Assembly (NCBI GenBank): GCA_903848935.1
Contig: CAINHO010000003.1
Location: 1-64,000, forward strand
Reading direction: 5' to 3'
DNA length: 64,000 nt
Source of the DNA: an uncultured Pseudomonadota bacterium
Lineage (GTDB): Bacteria > Pseudomonadota > Gammaproteobacteria > Methylococcales > Methylomonadaceae
Below the pieces are notes generated by a model, which was given only the letters and a program-made list of their open reading frames with translations, searched no databases and was not told the origin of the DNA. Numbering within the stretch: position 1 is the first letter of the stretch; every line of letters starts with the position of its first letter. Below, piece after piece: positions 1 to 9,193 of this stretch. The translations under genes and the position numbers were made by a program.

Positions 1-26
1 AAATTAACAAAGGAGAAAAAGTAAAA

Positions 27-906
<880 letters not shown>

Positions 907-936
907 ATATTTTATTTTCTGGGATGATTATGGGCA

Positions 937-1140
937 AGGTTAAATCATTTCATAATTCGAGTGTAAAAGGTTAAATCATTTCATAATTCTAGTGTTAAGA
1001 ATTTTTAAAGAGGTTAAATCATTTCATAATTGTTTTTAGGTGTGGTAATTTACTAAAAACTAGAAATTATTTAAAATTCAATCGGTTACGTTTTTTGGTT
1101 GATTTATGATTTTTTTGCAATTTGGTTAAATCTTTTCAAT
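937..1140. repeat. Direct repeats of GGTTAAATCATTTCATAATT (three copies and one degenerate)
   Basis: Copies of the 20-mer lie at 938-957, 969-988 and 1012-1031. The first two form a tandem array with period about 31, since each continues with (G/T)AGTGT. A degenerate fourth copy (GGTTAAATCTTTTCAAT) lies at 1124-1140. They fill the gap between the methyltransferase and the sensor kinase, where no gene is seen. They could be binding sites for a regulator or iteron-like elements of a former mobile element; nothing in the sequence decides between these. Confidence 0.8.
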
Positions 1141-1349
1141 AGCAATCATACGCTTCGTTCACTAACTTTTTGATTGTTATAAGTGTATTTTCCATTCGTC
1201 CAGACCTTGTTGCTGCGTCATCCCGAAACACCATCATGTGGGTAAATAACCTGTGTCGCTTGTTGGTGTTAAATTTCAGTAAGCCTACAATTTGTAAAAC
1301 TGCTATCCAGCCATTATCCATCACGACGCTGAAACAGGATAAACTCACT

Positions 1350-4300
1350 TTGAAAACTACATTTAAAATTATCGCTTCCTTTATTGGAGCAGCGTTACTG
1401 GTTACGTTGGTATCGACAGCCTTGTTTGGGGGATTCGGAGAAATAGAGAAATCTGCCGAAGCGAGAAAACATACCTTCACAGTCATCAATCATGCAAATC
1501 AATTATTATCTGCATTGAAGGACGCTGAAACAGGACAACGCGGTTATTCGCTAACGGGTGATGAGGCGTTTTTGGAACCGTATTTAGCTGTGCGCGATAG
1601 TATCGGTGGCGATTTAGAACAATTACGTCAACTTACTTCGGGCAGTGCCACACATCAATATGTGGAAACAATCGCGCCTTTGATTGATGCTAAATTGGCA
1701 GAATTGGCGAAGGTTATCGAATTACGCCGTAACCATGATTCAGCAGGGGTTCTTGCGCTTGTTAGCAGTGGTCAAGGCAAACAATTTATGGATAAGATTC
1801 GTGCTGAAGTAAATACTTTTACCCAGACAGAAGAAGTCGCCTTGGCACAGAATGAAACGACGTTCCAATCAAATATGCGCCGTTTATTTATGACCATTGT
1901 GACGGCTTGTCTTTTGGTGCTGTTACTGGCATTTTCATTTGCCTATTTGGTTTACAGACAAACAAAACAGCGATTGCAGAATTTAATTCATCTTGAAACA
2001 CAGCATTCTCTCGAAATTCAGGAAGAACTGAATGCACAATTACAACAGACTAATGCCACGTTACAGGTTAGCGAAGAACGACTTTCTGTGACACTCTCAT
2101 CTATTGGGGATGCGGTCATCACCACCAATGCTGAGGCGTGTATTACCCTATTGAATCCATTGGCTGAACAACTCACAGGTTGGACGCAGGAAGAAGCTAA
2201 CGGACGATCCGTGGACGAGGTTTTTCATATCGTCAACAAGGACACACGCCTACTCGCGACTATTCCCGTATTTGAAACTCTAACGTGTGGCACGATACAA
2301 GGTTTGGCGAACCATACCGTGTTGATTGCTCGTGATGGCAGTGAGTACGATATTGCCGATAGTTGTGCGCCGATTCGTGATCGTGATGCTCAGGTGATTG
2401 GTGCGATATTAGTGTTCCGCGATGTCACGAAAGAATATGTGGTGCAGCAAACTTTGCGTGATAGTGCTGCACAGATACAAACCATATTGAATACCGTAGT
2501 GGACAGCATCATTACCATTCGTGCGACCGACGGTATTATTGAGACTGCAAATCCCGCTACCGAGAAAATGTTTGGCTGTATTACTACTGCTGAACTTCTT
2601 GGACAAAATGTCAGTATATTGATGTTCGAGTCAGAACAGACTCCGCGCAATAACAAAAGTTTTCTTGATGATTGCATTATCAACGATGAGATACACCCTA
2701 GCGGACGCGAAGTCTTAGGTCGGCGCATGGATGGCAGCACTTTTCCAATGGAAATCGCCATAAGTGAAATGTGGCTAAATGGACAACGTTATTTCACGGG
2801 TATTTTGCGTGATATTACCGCGCGTAAATTCGCTGAAAAGGTTATCTTTGAGACAGATGCGTTACAGAATGCGATTTTTAACAGTGCTACTTTTTCGAGT
2901 ATTGCCACCGATGCGAAGGGTGTGATTCAAATTTTTAATGTCGGTGCAGAACGTATGCTCGGCTACACCGCCAATGAAGTCATCAATAAAATGTCACCAG
3001 CGGAACTCTCCGATTCGCAAGAAATGATTGCCCGCGCTCAAACGTTAAGTAACGAATTCGGCACACCCATTACAGCAGGTTTTGAAGCCTTGGTATTCAA
3101 AGCGGCACGCGGCATCGAAGATATTTACGAATTGACGTATCTTCGTAAAGACGGCAGTTGCGTCCCCGCTGTCGTGTCGGTCACTGCTTTACGCGATGCC
3201 CACGATATAATTATCGGTTATTTACTCATTGGCACCGATAACACCACCCGTAAAGCCATTGAAGTCAAACAAAAAATACTTGAGCAGAGTCTGCGTGATC
3301 ATCAGTTTTACACACGCTCACTGTTTGAAGCCAACATTGACGCTCTAATTACCACTGATCCGTCTGGTGTTATCACGGATGTTAATAAACAGATGGAAAT
3401 ATTGACTGGTTGTACGCGCGACGAGCTAATCGGTTCACCGTTTAAGAATTACTTCACTGACCTAGAAGCGGCGGAAACGGGTATTAAGTTGGTATTGACT
3501 CACAAAAAACTCACGAACTACGAACTCACCGCGCGTGCTATTGACGGGAAAGAAATCATCGTATCTTTCAATGCCACCACTTTTTACGATCGAAACAGGC
3601 AGTTACAAGGCGTGTTTGCAGCGGCACGGGATATTACGGAGCGTAAACGACTGGATCAGGTGTTACAGGATAAGAATGTAGAATTGGAAGTTGCGACGTT
3701 AATGGCGGAGAAAGCCAATCTTGCTAAATCTGATTTTCTATCGAGTATGAGTCATGAATTACGCGACCCACTTACCGCTATTCTCGGTTTCGCGCAGTTA
3801 ATGGAATCTGATTTTCCCCCGCCGTCACCGCAAACCGAAAGAATTATGGAGATTCTTCGAGCGGGTTGGCATTTATTGGCACTCATCAATGACATTCTGG
3901 ATTTGACAACGATTGAATCCGGGCATGTGTCAATCTCTGAGGAGACCGTGTTGCTCAGCGAAGTGATGGAGGAATGTCAAAATATGATGGAGTTGCAGGC
4001 ACAACAACGCAGTATCACTCTGACTTTCCCTGTGTTTTCTACCGCCTGCTTTATTCGTGCTGATCGCACTCGATTGAAGCAAGTCATCACCAACTTAATT
4101 TCTAACGCGATTAAATATAATCGACCAGAAGGGGCGGTAATCGTGAGTTGCACAGTGGACAGCGTGACGGAATTTACTCGCATTAGTATCACCGACACCG
4201 GCATTGGCTTATCACCAGAAAAGATAGCGCAGTTATTTCAACGGTTCAATCGTCTTGGACAAGAGTTTAGTGGTGTGTCAGGTACGGGCATTGGTCTCGT

Positions 4301-4844
4301 GGTAGTTAAACGATTAGTTGAATTGATGCACGGCGTAATCGGTGTAGAAAGTACCGTTGATGTGGGAAGTGTGTTCTGGGTCGAATTTCCTTCAGTGGCT
4401 GCGCCTTATCTTTCTGTGGAAAGTGACATTGCGGTATTAGTAACACCACAATCACTTCACATCGCTGGGCAGCATACCGTATTGTATATCGATGATAATC
4501 CTGTGAACTTGAAACTAATTGGACAAATTCTAGATAGTCACTCGGATATTAGTTTGCTGTGTGAATTGAATGCGACTGCGGGTATCGAGAAAGCACGCTT
4601 AGTGCTGCCTGATGTGATTTTAATGGACATCAATATGCCCGTTATAAACGGCTTTGAAGCCTTAAAAATACTGCGTGCAGATGTAACAACTGCACATATT
4701 CCGGTCATTGCCTTCAGCGCGAATGCCATGCCGCGTGATATTAAAAAAGGTTTGGAGGCTGGATTTTTCCGCTATATAACCAAACCCATCAAAGTGAATG
4801 AGTTCATTACTGCTTTGGATGAAACGCTAAGACCGAGGGTGTAA
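1350..4844 (+). CDS. Membrane-bound hybrid sensor histidine kinase (CHASE3, multiple PAS, HisKA, HATPase, receiver)
   Basis: The frame is open from 1170 (1224 codons). I prefer TTG 1350 because AGGA lies at 1336-1339 and a membrane segment follows at once; ATG 1236 is an alternative without a ribosome site. Residue numbers here count from 1170. Order: membrane helix (67-87), CHASE3-like periplasmic region with the DAETGQRGY motif, second helix (about 238-262), coiled coil, about four PAS domains (305-830), HisKA with His862 in MSHELRDPL, HATPase motifs (SNAIKYN, DTGIGL, GTGIGL), and a receiver with phospho-acceptor Asp1153 in LMDINMP and Lys in TKPI. The H-box has Asp where Thr is usual (HELRTPL). 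No output domain or partner regulator is adjacent, and the stimulus is unknown. Confidence 0.9.
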   Translation: MKTTFKIIASFIGAALLVTLVSTALFGGFGEIEKSAEARKHTFTVINHANQLLSALKDAETGQRGYSLTGDEAFLEPYLAVRDSIGGDLEQLRQLTSGSATHQYVETIAPLIDAKLAELAKVIELRRNHDSAGVLALVSSGQGKQFMDKIRAEVNTFTQTEEVALAQNETTFQSNMRRLFMTIVTACLLVLLLAFSFAYLVYRQTKQRLQNLIHLETQHSLEIQEELNAQLQQTNATLQVSEERLSVTLSSIGDAVITTNAEACITLLNPLAEQLTGWTQEEANGRSVDEVFHIVNKDTRLLATIPVFETLTCGTIQGLANHTVLIARDGSEYDIADSCAPIRDRDAQVIGAILVFRDVTKEYVVQQTLRDSAAQIQTILNTVVDSIITIRATDGIIETANPATEKMFGCITTAELLGQNVSILMFESEQTPRNNKSFLDDCIINDEIHPSGREVLGRRMDGSTFPMEIAISEMWLNGQRYFTGILRDITARKFAEKVIFETDALQNAIFNSATFSSIATDAKGVIQIFNVGAERMLGYTANEVINKMSPAELSDSQEMIARAQTLSNEFGTPITAGFEALVFKAARGIEDIYELTYLRKDGSCVPAVVSVTALRDAHDIIIGYLLIGTDNTTRKAIEVKQKILEQSLRDHQFYTRSLFEANIDALITTDPSGVITDVNKQMEILTGCTRDELIGSPFKNYFTDLEAAETGIKLVLTHKKLTNYELTARAIDGKEIIVSFNATTFYDRNRQLQGVFAAARDITERKRLDQVLQDKNVELEVATLMAEKANLAKSDFLSSMSHELRDPLTAILGFAQLMESDFPPPSPQTERIMEILRAGWHLLALINDILDLTTIESGHVSISEETVLLSEVMEECQNMMELQAQQRSITLTFPVFSTACFIRADRTRLKQVITNLISNAIKYNRPEGAVIVSCTVDSVTEFTRISITDTGIGLSPEKIAQLFQRFNRLGQEFSGVSGTGIGLVVVKRLVELMHGVIGVESTVDVGSVFWVEFPSVAAPYLSVESDIAVLVTPQSLHIAGQHTVLYIDDNPVNLKLIGQILDSHSDISLLCELNATAGIEKARLVLPDVILMDINMPVINGFEALKILRADVTTAHIPVIAFSANAMPRDIKKGLEAGFFRYITKPIKVNEFITALDETLRPRV

Positions 4845-4995
4845 ATGGGGTCAACGCACGAAATGGAACTTCTACCACGTTAAATCGCTGTACGGTTCGA
4901 GAGGTTTCATTTTCTTTGCTCAACGTTTTTCAAAATTTGAATTGTAATTCGAATTACTTTTTTGTCACTGCGTAACATCAGTTAGTTATTGGGTT

Positions 4996-5406
4996 TTAAC
5001 TGTTTGCGAATTTTGCCAGTTGGTCAAGCAACGGATTTAAAACGCTAACTGTTCGCTGGTAGGTTTTGCAATTCAGCAAAAAATTATAACGATACGCCTC
5101 AGCACACACGGTTAATGCGTTTAGTTCACTTGCAAATCGTTCGGTATCCGCATCGAATCCAGTATCATCAATAACCTGTAGTAATAATTGCTCAAGTTTG
5201 TGTGTTCTTGGATAAGCATCGTATTTTGTTTTAGTTTCGAGTAAATGTTTAAACAGAAATTCAAACATTTGTTGATAATGAAAGCAGTGTAATGAACAAT
5301 CATCAATCCCACTACCATCAATCAAATCACAGGCTTTTGCGTGTTCCCATGCCTTACCACCTAAGTTTTTAACGTTCTCAAATTGTTGTAATTTTTCAGC
5401 ATACAT
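4996..5406 (-). CDS. HEPN domain protein, orphan
   Basis: A 136-residue protein with the pattern of the HEPN family: a helix with HCFHYQQMFEFLFKHLL, then PRTHKLEQLL, then a C-terminal helix with AEAYRYNFLL. In many bacteria HEPN proteins are RNases or ligand-binding partners paired with a minimal nucleotidyltransferase (MNT). No MNT gene flanks it here; the neighbours are the sensor kinase and an integrase remnant. The start is well supported by AGGAGG at 5411-5416, four bases before ATG. It sits in the island ending at the tmRNA gene. It could be a toxin without its partner or an innocuous domain; activity is not shown by the sequence. Confidence 0.7.
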   Translation of the reverse strand: MYAEKLQQFENVKNLGGKAWEHAKACDLIDGSGIDDCSLHCFHYQQMFEFLFKHLLETKTKYDAYPRTHKLEQLLLQVIDDTGFDADTERFASELNALTVCAEAYRYNFLLNCKTYQRTVSVLNPLLDQLAKFANS

Positions 5407-5442
5407 ATTGCCTCCTTTAATTTTGTGATTTCAAACTAAGCA

Positions 5443-5934
5443 CTAAGCCACCCTCTCAAAAGGCAAAACCACACCCACAAGTTTTGAATTTTCGAGGTAA
5501 TTCGCCCACGCTTGCATCATTTTTCGACGCTCTTCTAAATGTGCGGTTCTGTTGTATGCCAGACCGTTTGGGTCACGAACGGCGTGTGCTAATTGATGTT
5601 CAATAAAGTCAGGTCTAAATCCTAGCACTTCATCAAGCAATGTTCGCGCAGTTGCTCTAAATCCATGTATCGACACTTCGTCTTTGCTAAATCCCATGCG
5701 ACGCAATGCCGCTTGTTGTCTTGCGTCATCACGTTTATCGCGTGCTTGTTTCAAACTGATTTCAGGATAAATGCCTAAAGCTAAGGTTTTGCGTTTGCCG
5801 TCAAATCGATAATCCATACGAAAGTATTTAGAACCGTTGGGGTTGATTAACAGAAACATTCCTTTTTCGTCCGTGAGTTTATAAGGCTTGTCTTTGGGTT
5901 TTGCGTTCTTGATGGCGGTATCTGATAAGGACAT
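5443..5934 (-). pseudogene. P4-type tyrosine integrase with a large internal deletion
   Basis: The first 70-75 residues match the N-terminal DUF4102 domain of P4-family integrases (MSLSDTAIKNAKPKDKPYKL, then the LALGIYPEISLKQARDKRD region). The sequence then passes in frame to the last part of the catalytic domain: HGFRATARTLLDE (box II), EHQLAHAV and Tyr in LAYNRTAHLEERR. About 240 residues, including the first catalytic Arg and the core-binding domain, are missing compared with the usual ~400. The protein should therefore be unable to recombine. It lies 150 bases from the tmRNA 3' end, a classic attachment site for this family, so it marks a decayed genomic island. Confidence 0.88.
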
Positions 5935-6018
5935 GACGGTATCGACTTTGTGAAATTACGATATGCCGTCAAATATACCGCCTCAAATGTCGGTATGTAA
6001 ATGAATTTCGTTGAACAA

Positions 6019-6052
6019 TAAAAAAGCCGCTAACCCTTTCGAGTTGCGACTT
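6019..6052 (-). terminator. Rho-independent terminator of ssrA
   Basis: Read on the minus strand, AGTCGC-AAC pairs with GTT-A-GCGGCT (one G-U pair, one bulged A) and is followed by TTTTTTATT. It lies about 35-70 bases past the tmRNA 3' end. Confidence 0.65.
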
Positions 6053-6086
6053 TGTGAATCTTAATAAACGTCTTTGAATCTATATT

Positions 6087-6472
6087 TGGTGGAGGCGGGG
6101 GGAATTGAACCCCCGTCCGTAAGCACTCCGCCACAAGGTCTACATGCTTATCTCGTTCTTTGATTTAGTCAGTGACATTCCGACGAGCCAAAAAAGTCAC
6201 CAACGATTCCGTAGGGTTTTAGCGCATCCATACCGGACAGACTTCAGCGCGATCTTATGTAGATGACCTCTGAGCGTTCTCTTACCGAAGTATTTGAACT
6301 CCACCCGCATAAGCACAGATGGTCAAAGGAATGGTGCTGTTATTAAGCAGCTAAAGCCATTGAGTAGTTTTCGTCATTTGCGAATACTTAAGTTTCAGTA
6401 GGATTTACGAGGTGTACTGTCCTCGGCATGCACTCTAGGTTTTGCTACCCACGTCGAAGCCATGTCGCCCCC
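6087..6472 (-). ncRNA. ssrA: tmRNA (transfer-messenger RNA)
   Basis: On the minus strand the RNA starts GGGGGCGACATGGCTTCGAC (from 6472), the standard tmRNA 5' end. It finishes with a T-arm GGGTTCAATTCCCCC and CCTCCACCA at 6087. The length is 386. The tag reading frame at 6343-6381 reads ANDENYSMALAA followed by TAA, close to the gammaproteobacterial ANDENYALAA, so this is one-piece tmRNA. It rescues stalled ribosomes with SmpB and marks products for proteolysis. Its 3' end is next to a decayed integrase and is the likely attachment site of the island at 1-6 kb. Confidence 0.97.
6343..6381 (-). other. tmRNA proteolysis tag reading frame
   Basis: Codons from the resume GCA (6379-6381) read A-N-D-E-N-Y-S-M-A-L-A-A then TAA (6343-6345). 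The ANDENY start and ALAA end are the conserved parts, and the end is the ClpXP degron. Ser-Met is inserted relative to the Escherichia form. Confidence 0.93.
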
Positions 6473-6521
6473 TTTGAGTAGGTGCGTAGATTACACGATA
6501 ATGCCGCCTATTTACAACCTT

Positions 6522-8240
6522 TTAAATCAACGCATTAACCGCTGCATCAGTGTCAAAAAACACTTGCCCATTCAATTGATTAAAAAGATGACTCTTTTTT
6601 AATTTCACAAATACAAAATGCTTCACCTCTGCAAGGTTAAAACAAATCCCAGCGTCTTTTAAGTTCAAATTCAACTGCTCTAAGGCTTGCAACGCAGTCA
6701 TATCAATATCGCTCACAGAAGAAAAATCAATCACAACATGGTTAACTCTCGGCGCAAGTTTCAATTCTTCGGCGATAAATTCTTCAATAAAATTGATATT
6801 CGCAAACGTAATACTGCCGTCAATTCGCAGCAATAACAAGCTGTCCCACGTTTCCAAATAATCAATGTCATGATTTCTAGCATTGCGATAATAAGGCGTA
6901 TTTGGAATTCGTCCGAGTACCGCAATATGCGGATGACTGGTTTTTCGTAAATGACTAATAAACGTGAGAAAAATACCTAGTGTAATACCCTCTTCAACGC
7001 TTAAGAATAATACGCCCAGCAGCGTCATTGCTTCTGCAATGCCATCGCCTTTATCATAATGATACGAGTGGAAAATACTTTTTATTCTCACGAGCGGCAC
7101 AATCGCCACCAAAATAATTACCGCTAACGCTGATTTGGGAATGTTGTTAATCCAGCCACTGAAAAATACCATCGTAATTGCCAGCACAATCGCCGCAATA
7201 ATCATCGCAATTTGAGAACGTGCGCCTGCCGAAAAATTAACCATTGTTTGACTAAAACCGCCCGCAACAGGCATTCCACCTGAAATTGCCGAGGTGAAAT
7301 TAGACAGCCCTAACGCCAGTAATTCTTGATTGGGGTTAATTTTTTCACCGCGTACATTCGCCATTGTTTTAGCAATTGCAATACTTTCAATGTAAGAAAT
7401 CAAGGCAATAAATGTTGCGGAAGGCAATAAAACTTTCCATTTTGTGATGTCGATAAAATCAACACTTAAATGTGGCAATCCCGCTGGAATTCCGCCAATA
7501 ATTGCTACATTTAATTCACCGTATGTAACCGCAAATGTCGTTGAAACCACGGCAAAAATCACACCGCATTTTGTGATGGCGTTGCTCAATGCCAGAGATA
7601 CGCCCAATTTTTTTAACAGTTCTAAAAGCGGTTTATTGAAAAATAGCAATATCACCAACGCCGCCAAACTCATGAATAACGTCGCTAAATTCGTGCCGTG
7701 AAAATAGGTTGTGTAACAGTTTAAATCGACGTTGCAAATAGGCGATGCTAAACCTAGTGTGAGCGGTAACTGGTTTACGATAATCAACAAAGCCGCGCCG
7801 CTTGTGAACCCTGTGATAACGGGTTGGCTGATAAAATTCACCAATCTTCCCATTCGCCACATCGCCATCAACAACAAAATCACACCACTTTCGGCGGATA
7901 AAATTACCGCGCTTTGTAGCGGATTCCCCAGCTGACTAACGGCGGGTGAAGCCAATGCGTTGGCAATCATAATTGCTGCAACAGAAACGGGGCCAACAGA
8001 TAGGGTGTAACTGGTGCCTAAAATCGCATAAAAAAACTTCGGTAAAATACTCGCGTACAACCCAAATTCAGGCGGTAAACCCGCAAGTAGCGCGTAAGCA
8101 ATACCTTGAGGTACAGATAAAATTGCCGAGACAATACCTGCAAAAAAATCACTGTTAAAATCAGAACGGCGATAGGTTTTCAGCCAACTGAAAATCGGAA
8201 AAAAGTTCAAAGTGTTACGCGGTATTTGTTTTAATGCCAA
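6522..8240 (-). CDS. SulP family anion transporter with STAS domain (copy 1)
   Basis: A 572-residue SulP/SLC26 type permease: an N-terminal region with about 12-14 membrane helices, the signature PQGIAYALLAGLPPEFGLYA near residue 45, and a C-terminal STAS domain (about 455-565) with SSVSDIDMTALQALE. The family moves sulfate, bicarbonate or other anions; the substrate is not visible here. The start seems to be TTG 8240, overlapping the end of the upstream lipoprotein by 10 bases, because no in-frame ATG lies before the first helix. It is the last gene of the long cyd-containing cluster and a paralogue of the SulP gene that begins that cluster. Confidence 0.92.
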   Translation of the reverse strand: MALKQIPRNTLNFFPIFSWLKTYRRSDFNSDFFAGIVSAILSVPQGIAYALLAGLPPEFGLYASILPKFFYAILGTSYTLSVGPVSVAAIMIANALASPAVSQLGNPLQSAVILSAESGVILLLMAMWRMGRLVNFISQPVITGFTSGAALLIIVNQLPLTLGLASPICNVDLNCYTTYFHGTNLATLFMSLAALVILLFFNKPLLELLKKLGVSLALSNAITKCGVIFAVVSTTFAVTYGELNVAIIGGIPAGLPHLSVDFIDITKWKVLLPSATFIALISYIESIAIAKTMANVRGEKINPNQELLALGLSNFTSAISGGMPVAGGFSQTMVNFSAGARSQIAMIIAAIVLAITMVFFSGWINNIPKSALAVIILVAIVPLVRIKSIFHSYHYDKGDGIAEAMTLLGVLFLSVEEGITLGIFLTFISHLRKTSHPHIAVLGRIPNTPYYRNARNHDIDYLETWDSLLLLRIDGSITFANINFIEEFIAEELKLAPRVNHVVIDFSSVSDIDMTALQALEQLNLNLKDAGICFNLAEVKHFVFVKLKKSHLFNQLNGQVFFDTDAAVNALI

Positions 8241-8719
8241 CCACCATATTGCGAAGTCGGATCGCCCCGAAAACCGGTACTGGTTTTATTCGCGTCAGGT
8301 GTGTGAACGCTGTTACTTGCAGCGACAATCATATTTTGGCGCGTGTAACCACCCAATGCTTTGGCTTTTGCTGCAATGTTGGTTGTTAATGAATTGATGT
8401 CATAACTAGTTGTATCTGCATCAACGACAACAGAAATTAAATTATCCGCCCGCAATACCACTGGCAATTTCGTTTGAGCAGGAATTTCGAGTTGATAACG
8501 CCCATTTTGCACATTTGCCGATGCAATCACATTTTCACCGTCGAGAGCTTCAACATTGCCTGTTTTACTTTCTACTTTTCCAGAAAGTGAAATCGACGTT
8601 GTGGTGTATTTTGTGACAGATGGCGTTGCAGGTTTTGATTGCTGCATTTCGTTACAACCCGTTAATAAAATCGCATTCAAGATGCTAATCAGCAATAATT
8701 TTTTGTTAATACTCTGCAT
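8231..8719 (-). CDS. Small lipoprotein of the cyd cluster, function unknown
   Basis: A 162-residue protein from ATG 8719, preceded by GGGGA nine bases upstream. The signal sequence ends in a lipobox (ILLTGC), so Cys should be lipidated. The mature part has a beta-rich stretch resembling carboxypeptidase-regulatory-like folds (LSGKVESKTGNVEALDGEN) and no enzyme motif. The frame could extend to TTG 8740, but this lacks a ribosome site and would put charged residues ahead of the signal. Its start lies inside the cydX coding end and its stop overlaps the SulP start, so translation of the three is probably coupled. I do not recognise a named family. Confidence 0.72.
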   Translation of the reverse strand: MQSINKKLLLISILNAILLTGCNEMQQSKPATPSVTKYTTTSISLSGKVESKTGNVEALDGENVIASANVQNGRYQLEIPAQTKLPVVLRADNLISVVVDADTTSYDINSLTTNIAAKAKALGGYTRQNMIVAASNSVHTPDANKTSTGFRGDPTSQYGGWH

Positions 8720-8810
8720 TTGTATCGTCCCCAATTTCAAGCCACATTGAATTGATAATCGCCAATGCAGCCGCTAAACTCACCCCTAAAATCCACGCAA
8801 AATACCACAT
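8706..8810 (-). CDS. cydX: Cytochrome bd oxidase small subunit CydX
   Basis: A 34-residue ORF beginning MWYFAWILGVSLAAALAIIN, the hallmark of CydX: one membrane helix preceded by WYFAWILG. CydX binds CydA and stabilises the haem site of the bd oxidase. A ribosome site GGGAG lies upstream. Unusually it is separated from cydB by the 118-codon membrane protein gene. The last 14 bases of its coding sequence overlap the start of the following lipoprotein gene. Confidence 0.92.
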   Translation of the reverse strand: MWYFAWILGVSLAAALAIINSMWLEIGDDTNAEY

Positions 8811-8833
8811 GATTTTTCTCCCAATTTTAAAAT

Positions 8834-9190
8834 TTATAAATTGAATTTATTTTCATAAATGTTTTTAACATTCTGATAAAACCAGAATGGTTTGCTTAAA
8901 ATAATCAAAAAAGCAATGGTCGGTGTGACGGGAACAGGTGCAATATCAATAAGCAACAAGCAAAACAAAACGAAGAAAGTTTTTATTCTTGATTTTGTAA
9001 CGATTTCTGGTGAGGTGTTCGCGCCCTTTTGAAAGGGTTTTTCGTACAAATCACCTACCAATTTACCAAACCACATTGGTCTCATTGCCACAATGTATAA
9101 CCCAATTAAACAACCAGGTGAAACAGGGCCAAAACCAATAATTGCGAAAATACTAAAAACAGCGAGGCATTTAATTTGCGTGATATTCAT
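8834..9190 (-). CDS. Small membrane protein with an internal duplication, inside the cyd operon
   Basis: 118 residues that start three bases after the cydB stop, so expression is almost surely coupled. The protein consists of two ungapped 47-residue halves, residues 7-53 and 70-116. Each has a hydrophobic helix with a Pro-Val step, then an aromatic segment (RPMWFGKLVGDLYEKPF against KPFWFYQNVKNIYENKF); I count 14 identities of 47. It has no cysteine pairs, haem motif or signal peptide. Position between cydB and cydX suggests a role with the bd oxidase, such as assembly or an extra subunit, but this is inferred from context only. I do not recognise the family. Confidence 0.75.
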   Translation of the reverse strand: MNITQIKCLAVFSIFAIIGFGPVSPGCLIGLYIVAMRPMWFGKLVGDLYEKPFQKGANTSPEIVTKSRIKTFFVLFCLLLIDIAPVPVTPTIAFLIILSKPFWFYQNVKNIYENKFNL

Positions 9191-9193
9191 TGT

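Noticed and set aside
938-1031. CRISPR array
   Set aside because: Only three short repeats with unequal and very short spacers (11 and 23 bases), no cas genes.
7444-7701. Plus-strand frames within SulP, cydA, sqr and other minus-strand genes
   Set aside because: Antisense shadows with no ribosome site and no family features.
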